A stretch of DNA of 64,000 nt, taken from the NCBI GenBank assembly GCA_030737835.1, contig CM060857.1, positions 2,566,716 to 2,630,715 of the forward strand, read 5' to 3'. The notes below the pieces were generated by a model. The model did no database searches and had not been told where the DNA came from. It was given only the letters and a program-made list of their open reading frames with translations. The DNA comes from Acorus gramineus (Eukaryota > Streptophyta > Magnoliopsida > Acorales > Acoraceae). How positions within the stretch are numbered: position 1 is the first letter of the stretch; each line of letters opens with the position of its first letter. A program made the position numbers and the translations under genes. Of the stretch, positions 57,863-64,000 are shown piece by piece.

Positions 57863-58844
57863 GGGCACCGATATTCCCACTCACATAGTTCTTCACTCCA
57901 CCCTTCTAAAAAAATCAGAATGTGATTTTTTTTAAAAATGATCCCACCCCGCTCCATTCGACTTTGTGAAGTCGTCCATTATGTTGTGACATGTCAACAT
58001 CACAAAGTCGAACTGATCACAAAGATTTAAGGTCCTTTTTGTAGCCCATTCGACTTTGTAATGTCGTTCATTATTTTACATGTCGACATCGCAGAGTCGA
58101 ACTAGTTACAGAGATCTAAAGCCCTCTCTACGGCCTATTCGACTTTGTGTTTTGAACAATGTGTTCGCGTGTTATAGCATTCTCAATGAAATAATATCTT
58201 CAAACGATGGTGCGTTGTTCAGTATCATGAAGGACAAATCACATGATATAGTGTTTATATATCTATTTGTGATGTCGTCCATTATGTCACAAGTCGAATG
58301 GATCGTAAAGAGGGCTTAAGTTGGATCAGTTCGACTATGTGATGTCAACATGTGACATAATGGCAATGTTTTAAAAATCGAACTGTTCAATGAACCAAAA
58401 AAATGAATGAGTCAAGGGTCATTGACTCAACTGTTGGGTCAACCAGATTTGAACCATGACATAATTATACTATAATAATTTTTTTAATTATCATCACTAA
58501 ATAAAAATATAAAATATTTTAGAAAATCTTTACATAAATGTTTACTTAACATTATAGTTGACGATTTTCACAAAGTCGAATGGATCACATGAGAGCGTTA
58601 GGTTTCTGTGACCTGTTCGACTCTGCGATGTAGAACGGAGTATATAACTGACGACTACATAAAGTCGAATGGGTCACAGAGACTTCTCTGTAACTAGTTC
58701 GACTATGTGATGTCGACTTATGACATAATGGATGACTTTACAAAGTCAAATGGTTCGGGCGGGTTCACCTCTTTAAAAAATCTTATTTTTATTTTTTTAA
58801 GAGGGGTGGGTTGAAGAATTCGGTGGGTGAAAATATCGGCGCCC
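57863..58844. mobile_element. Second MULE-type non-autonomous element with TTCGAC repeats
   Basis: A 982-bp element with exact 9-bp flanks tattgtttt (57854-57862 and 58845-58853). Left end gggcaccgatattcccactc; right end, reverse-complemented, gggcgccgatattttcaccc; imperfect pairing continues for about 60 bp (ttcttcactccaccctt against ttcttcaacccacccct). The interior repeats attcgactttgtgatgtcg and its reverse complement cacaaagtcgaa at about 90-bp intervals (57957, 58048, 58137, then 58328, 58617, 58699), with a foreign-looking 200-bp AT-rich block at about 58,360-58,555. No transposase. A 9-bp duplication fits Mutator-like elements. Confidence 0.8.
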
Positions 58845-58853
58845 TATTGTTTT

Positions 58854-60892
58854 TAGGCCCCATGAAATTTTCAGTTTGATGGACGCTATTTTTTTTAAAA
58901 AAAAAGTGGCATGTGAGACAATTATAGTTGTCTTCCTACTACAATAATTTTTATAATAATTCATATAATTATTATTTTGGTATTACCCTATTCTAAATAA
59001 TAATGAACATCATTCTTGATTCTCTCTGCTAAATATTTTTATTTTTTTTAATGTGAGAAAACATGATTTATTTTTGTCTTTAATTAGGTTTCCAAACACT
59101 CTTAAGTAATTGTATTTGATTTGTCTTGAAAAGTAATGTATTTGTATTACATGAACAGAGCATTAACCCCGTGTCAAAGAAACTAATTAGATTAATTTAG
59201 TGATATTCAAACACTATGATTTAGAAAATTGTGAAGACGATGCATCGGCTTGAGACGCACTCTAACATTTTGACAGTCAAGAAGCAATTCTATACACCAT
59301 GATAGTGAATGTATGAAATTAATATGTTATTCATTTTTTATTAAAATCACACTAGTTTTTCAATATATACTTTACTTTCTATATATAACATGTATTTCAA
59401 TGAACAAATACATTTTTTTTCAAAAATAAAAAATAAAACTGGTGAGAGCTATGAATGAGATCGCACACGGGTTACACATATCATTTTTTCTAAAATTATG
59501 ACAAAAATTACTTTCTCTCTCAATCTTTAAATATTATTATATAACAATATTATTTTAACACCAAGATGGAAAATGACATGCACAAAGAACTCTAGCTAGT
59601 TGAATTTCAAAAACCATGGAATGCTTGTCACACTTCATTGTGTCACATAAGAAGAATGTATGTGATACATATAAGATGAGGCCAAATTAGCACACATTTG
59701 CATTTTCAGTGGTGGTCTGTGTCCACCATCTAAGACCAATATTATTAATTAAGATATATGATGTATATTCGATGAACTTTGAAACACATGCATTTGAATT
59801 CAAATGTTGAGCCCTGGTTCAATTTTTAAACCACTCCAACTTGGATTTATATATTATTAATAATATCATATGCTTTTGTAACATGTGATGTCTTCATTGA
59901 ATTTGTATAGCTTATGTTTGATTTTTGGACTTGTTGGAGGAGACATTTTGACTCGGGCTGAAGGCAAAAAATCCAGGTGGCATTGACTCTGGATTTTCAT
60001 TTAAGTTTTATAAGGGCAGTTGAGACAGCTGAGTAAATATAAATCATAATTTGAAATAATTGTTTTGATTATCTATAAAATATATGAATATTTATCTAAG
60101 AAATTTATCATGCAAATTAGTGTTCATATTTACACATATTAATTATTTAAAAAATATCTGCATAGGGTCTGAATTCGAAGAAATCTGAATATGAAATTAT
60201 TGTATCTGAATGATTTAGGATAGCATGTGAATATCAATGTATCCAATCCGTTTATAGGTTTTTGTTTGATATAAAATTTACATGAATTGAGCTAAGTTAA
60301 GTTCAATGTAAGATTGTTTTCAGTACAATGTAAAATTGTTTGGTTTCATTTAATGGTGTTTTACCATCATCTCATTTGATTAGGTTCATGGGTTTTTCAT
60401 TTCATTTCATGAATTAATTAGTTCAACACATACATATGAATTGAGTCTAATTCAATTACACTACGTTCTTCAGTTCAATGCAATTATGCAAGAGAAGTTG
60501 TCATGTCTGTTTTATCTGTTTTACTTCATTACTAGCTAATCATCAATATCCAAATCACATGAGAATTATTTTTCATTAGTGATATACAATTAATGCGGGT
60601 TCCTGAGAGGACTGAAATTGAAATGCACTCAAATTATGTATTTTCTCCTAAATATATGAATTGTGTAAAAAAAAAATCATAAAATATATATATTGTCATT
60701 TTTTTTTTGTGTATAATCACAATTTATCTAGTTAAATTCAATTCCATCAATAGTCTTCCCATAAATATCCATTTTGAAAATTTTTACACTGAATATTCTT
60801 TTATAGAAATGAAATACATACTTGTATGAATGGAATATATACAATAAAACATATAGTGCATGCATGAATGACATAGCAACTACAAGCAGTGC
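58854..60892. other. Intergenic, AT-rich, no gene recognised
   Basis: About 2 kb of AT-rich sequence. No open frame of note on either strand and no repeat with definable ends. Confidence 0.4.
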
Positions 60893-61180
60893 CAGTGGCG
60901 GAGCCAGGAATTTCCGCTAGTGGGGGCGACATTTGACTACAACTTTTAATATTTTCTTAATCAATAATAAGGTGTCACTTTTTATATAATTAATATTCAT
61001 TTCATTAATTAAACACAAAAGATGGTGAAAACTTAATATTATAAGGTGAATACAAAAAAATTAATAATTATTAAAAAAAAGAATAATAATCTATAAGCAA
61101 GATAATATCAATTTTGTATTCCACATAATAGATAAGAAAGAATAACGGTGAATTTTTTCTTGTTTACTTTGTGTGTCTAT

Positions 61181-61224
<44 letters not shown>

Positions 61225-61895
61225 TAAAAAACAAATATTATTATTGAACATGACATATTTGAAGTTAATATAAATAGTTAGATAACAACCTATCATACTT
61301 GTTATTGAAAAATAAGGATAAATTGATTATAATTGTCCTAATTTCAAAAGAAAATTAGAGATGATTGTTCTATCTAAGCATTATAGTAACACAATCACTG
61401 TTGTATCCTAATTTTGACAATGTGAATAAGCACATAATTAATAGACTTTTTATCCCCTAAAATAATATTAATTTACCATATTCAAAATCTTATCCTACGC
61501 CAATCATCCTTATATGTATAATAACTAAAATAAAATTATAAAATATGTTTATTAAAATAGTAATAATCAAATTAAACAAATGATTGGACACCTCCCTAAA
61601 TTTTGAAAAAAAGCTAACAAAATACACATTATCATTTTACTTTGATTTTCCAAATCACGTAACTCAAAATGTTTAATGGGTGTCTATATGAAAATGTGCA
61701 ATTATTTACCATGTCATGGGGATAACAGCATGTGCTGAGGTTTGTTTGACACATATACATGGTGTGTGGATTGAATTAAAATAACATCACTGTCCAACCA
61801 ATTAAATTCATCATTCTTTAATTAAACTATATGGTAAAAGTGACTGGGGTCTGGGGGCAGCTGCCCCCACTCGCCCCTCTATGGCTCCGCCATTG
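60893..61895. mobile_element. hAT-type non-autonomous element, CAGTGGCGGAGCCA ends
   Basis: A 1,003-bp element flanked by an exact 8-bp duplication agcagtgc (60885-60892 and 61896-61903). The left end cagtggcggagccaggaatt and the right end, reverse-complemented, caatggcggagccatagagg are inverted repeats, each followed by gtgggggc-type text. I know ends of the form AGTGGCGGAGCCA from dispersed plant repeats. The interior is AT-rich with a (GA)n run at 61,179-61,220. No transposase. Confidence 0.85.
61179..61221. repeat. (GA)n microsatellite
   Basis: About 21 GA units inside the hAT-type element at 60,893-61,895. Confidence 0.9.
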
Positions 61896-62136
61896 AGCAG
61901 TGCTGTACAAAAGACTAAGTATATCATCACCCATCAATTTTCAAAAGATCAAGACACAACTTAACCCATCAAAACCATTACATTCCAACTAAGAACTTAA
62001 TTTTGGTAAAAAAAATTTGGTAATATATGATTCCTCAATCCACTGAACAATAGTTTTCAAAACACCAACACAACACACCTTTCCTAAACACAGGAAAAAA
62101 AAAAACACTTCACTTGCTATGCCAACACAAAGGTTC

Positions 62137-62421
62137 TCAAAACACTGCAGGGAGCCCAAAAACTCCACTGCCACCGCCCTGGCCGGAGAACAACCTCCTC
62201 TTCCACAGCCTCCCAAGCCGGGCCCCGATCGCAACCACCGGTCTTCCAATCGTCTTGAGGCGAAAACACGACCTACGACGACGACGACAACGACGAGAAG
62301 GAGAGGCGGCGCGCTCCAGAGTCTTGTAGATGAGGAACCTGGCCTTCCTGTGCCTCACCTCATCTGGGTCTTCTTTCTCCAGCCTTGTGTAGCTGTGGCA
62401 CTGCCTCTCCAAGCAACTCAT
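62137..62421 (-). CDS. Small arginine-rich plant protein, function unknown
   Basis: A single-exon frame of 94 residues starting MSCLERQCHSYTRLEKEDPD, then ARFLIYKTLERA, followed by an Arg-rich patch (about residues 53-60) and a basic C-terminal half (GARLGRLWKRRLF). I recall plant proteins with a similar start (YTKLEKEDPDE ... RAQFLIYKALE ... basic tail) but no assigned function. A TATA-like tatataa lies on the minus strand at about 62,471-62,478, 50-57 bp before the ATG, which supports this start over an in-frame ATG 99 nt upstream (62520) that would lie upstream of the TATA. GC-rich relative to its surroundings, as expected of a real coding exon here. No signal peptide or membrane segment. 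Confidence 0.62.
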   Translation of the reverse strand: MSCLERQCHSYTRLEKEDPDEVRHRKARFLIYKTLERAASPSRRCRRRRRSCFRLKTIGRPVVAIGARLGRLWKRRLFSGQGGGSGVFGLPAVF

Positions 62422-62470
62422 GTTGATGTGTTGTGTGGGGTGTGTGTTTTTGTAAGCCAAAGTTGGGGGT

Positions 62471-62479
62471 TTATATATG
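62471..62479 (-). promoter_or_regulatory. TATA box of the small basic-protein gene
   Basis: Minus-strand ccatatataaacccc, about 50 bp upstream of the chosen ATG. Spacing allows a short leader. Position-based inference. Confidence 0.5.
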
Positions 62480-62521
62480 GGGCTTTTTTTTTGTTTGCAT
62501 GAATAGAATGGGTTATTCAAA

Positions 62522-63338
62522 GAAGTGGAGGTTTGTCTTGTTTTGTTTCTTTGTTTAATTATTGGGATTCAAAGGGTGTATGCTGACCAATGTTTGGTGT
62601 GCAATTAAAACTATATATTTTTTTTGAGGTGTTGGTAGGCATTGGTGTGGCCCCCATGGTTGTGTGTTTTTTCAAAGTGGTGAGGTTTTATATGGGTTTA
62701 ATACACAGACCACATGATGATATCATACATCTAAAATGTGATTATGCATATATGTGATAAAAGTTGTTAAAAATTATCATATATCTTGAGTATGTTAAAA
62801 ATTATCATATATCTTGAGTATGTTTGAATGCTAGAAGTTAGTCATTCACTGAAGATTCACTAAACCTGACGAGATTTATATCCTTTAAACTTCTTTGAGG
62901 TTTGAATGTTTGGATGTATGAATAAAACTTAATCCATTGTTTTGAAAGGAATATAGTCTTCATTTTGTTTTATAAAAAAATTAAAAAGAATACACTTATC
63001 TATTAAGACACATGTTGTCATAAAAATTAAAGTATATACTTAGATACACCAGTAGATATTTAAAAAAAAAATGATTTTTTTTAATTTTTATACAATGCAA
63101 CCATATTGATATTATTGTATAGTGTATAAGGGCCGGAGGATCGTATTTGAACAGCAGATGGGGCTGTAACTTGTAAGTGTGCAGAAGTGGCAGTACTCTT
63201 ATGAAAATATCCCCCAAGATATATAGTTTATATATTAATTGGCAACTTTAAAAAATCCACGATAATGTCTTTCTTGTGATAAATAGAGGCATACTTTCTA
63301 GTACCTGTTCACGTCCAATTTCGGGTAGGTAGAATTAA
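62522..63338. other. Intergenic, upstream of the small basic-protein gene
   Basis: AT-rich, with a short direct duplication of ttaaaaattatcatatatct near 62,767 and 62,796. No gene recognised. Confidence 0.4.
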
Positions 63339-63792
63339 GCCGCTGTTTGTTTCTGGTATAAGATCCTGGATAAATCTGGATAACTCTGGATAAAAATTTT
63401 CAAGTGTTTGTTTATCCCGGATAACCCTTGAATAAGGTATATTAGAATAAACCCTGATAAAGTGGTATATGGATTCCAATCAACCCTAGAATTAAAGTTA
63501 TCCTGGGTTATTCCACCCAAAGAATATGTGGGTCCACTATCAAATCAATTGTCATCACCTCTTATAAATCACCTGTCAAATCAACTATCATTACTTTTTT
63601 ACCTTTTATAAATTCTTATCTATACTTTATTCACATTTTACACAAACAACAAAACATTTATTCTTACGTTTATCAACGAGAATAATTCAAAATATAACCA
63701 AACACAAAATCACTTTATCCTTATTTATACTTACTTATGCTTGGATAAATGTATACCCTAGAATAAAACATATCCTCGTTCCAAACGGCGGC
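63339..63792. mobile_element. TTAA-flanked MITE, complete copy
   Basis: A 454-bp element. Left end gccgctgtttgtttctgg; right end, reverse-complemented, gccgccgtttggaacgagg. TTAA stands on both sides (63335-63338 and 63793-63796). TTAA duplications are typical of piggyBac, but the GTTTG-type ends also recall Tourist/Harbinger MITEs, which duplicate TWA, so superfamily is left open. Subterminal tggataaa/ttatcc motifs pair. Relatives lie at 57.1 and 42.0 kb. Confidence 0.7.
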
Positions 63793-64000
63793 TTAAGCAA
63801 GATCTCAACAAAATGAGTCATTTTCGGGGCAGCTATCTCTATTTGCGCCCCCTCTATTCCATAAGCACGCCCATGTTGTTTGAATGTCCTTCATATTTTA
63901 TTAAACACTTAATTTAGAAGTCTCTCACGTATGTAAATCCCAAACTGAAACAATCTGTACTGCTCACTTGTTATTCTCTCACATCGCAATCATTTATCAA

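Overview
This window is nuclear DNA from a flowering plant. It holds spliced, AT-rich gene structures with plant-type proteins (an N-terminal plastid-targeting extension on SUFB, a plant RBP45 protein, a plant XPO1), separated and interrupted by many small DNA transposons, SINEs and LINE remnants. The GC-rich first exons of SUFB and RBP45 beside AT-rich XPO1, and the SUFB wording, suggest a non-grass monocot or an early-diverging angiosperm. That placement is inference.

Layout. 1-17,827 (-): XPO1/CRM1 nuclear export receptor, 25 exons visible, codons 1-813; the last ~260 codons lie beyond the left edge. Its introns carry three hAT-type elements, LINE pieces and SINEs. 17,828-22,742: intergenic, with two neighbouring hAT-type elements and a SINE with a clear 15-bp target duplication. 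22,743-27,332 (-): SUFB, three exons, complete. 27,333-31,146: intergenic with MITEs. 31,147-36,696 (-): ataxin-2/CID-like poly(A)-binding-protein interactor, 11 exons, with an odd in-frame TGA next to exon 5. 38,3xx-41,839 (+): MED21, four coding exons and a probable 5'UTR intron. 41,840-46,470: intergenic with MITEs and a LINE 3' end. 46,471-52,482 (-): RBP45-type three-RRM protein, seven exons, whose stop codon is the first codon after the last splice acceptor. 52,831-55,891: a 3.06-kb Mutator-like element with 40-bp inverted ends and a 9-bp target duplication. It carries a two-exon fragment of the chloroplast SRP54 gene and a 123-bp tandem array (a Pack-MULE). 56-62 kb: further MITEs, a second MULE and a 1-kb hAT-type element. 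62,137-62,421 (-): a small basic protein of a plant family I know only as uncharacterised. The right end holds a TTAA-flanked MITE.

The host genes are unrelated housekeeping genes (nuclear export, plastid Fe-S cluster assembly, mRNA binding, transcription mediator) and form no operon or pathway. Exon boundaries were set by hand from GT/AG sites and protein similarity. In all five spliced genes the reading phase closes exactly across every exon, which is strong internal support. No CRISPR array, rRNA, complete tRNA gene or intact retrovirus-like element was seen. The most unusual object is the Pack-MULE at 52.8-55.9 kb.
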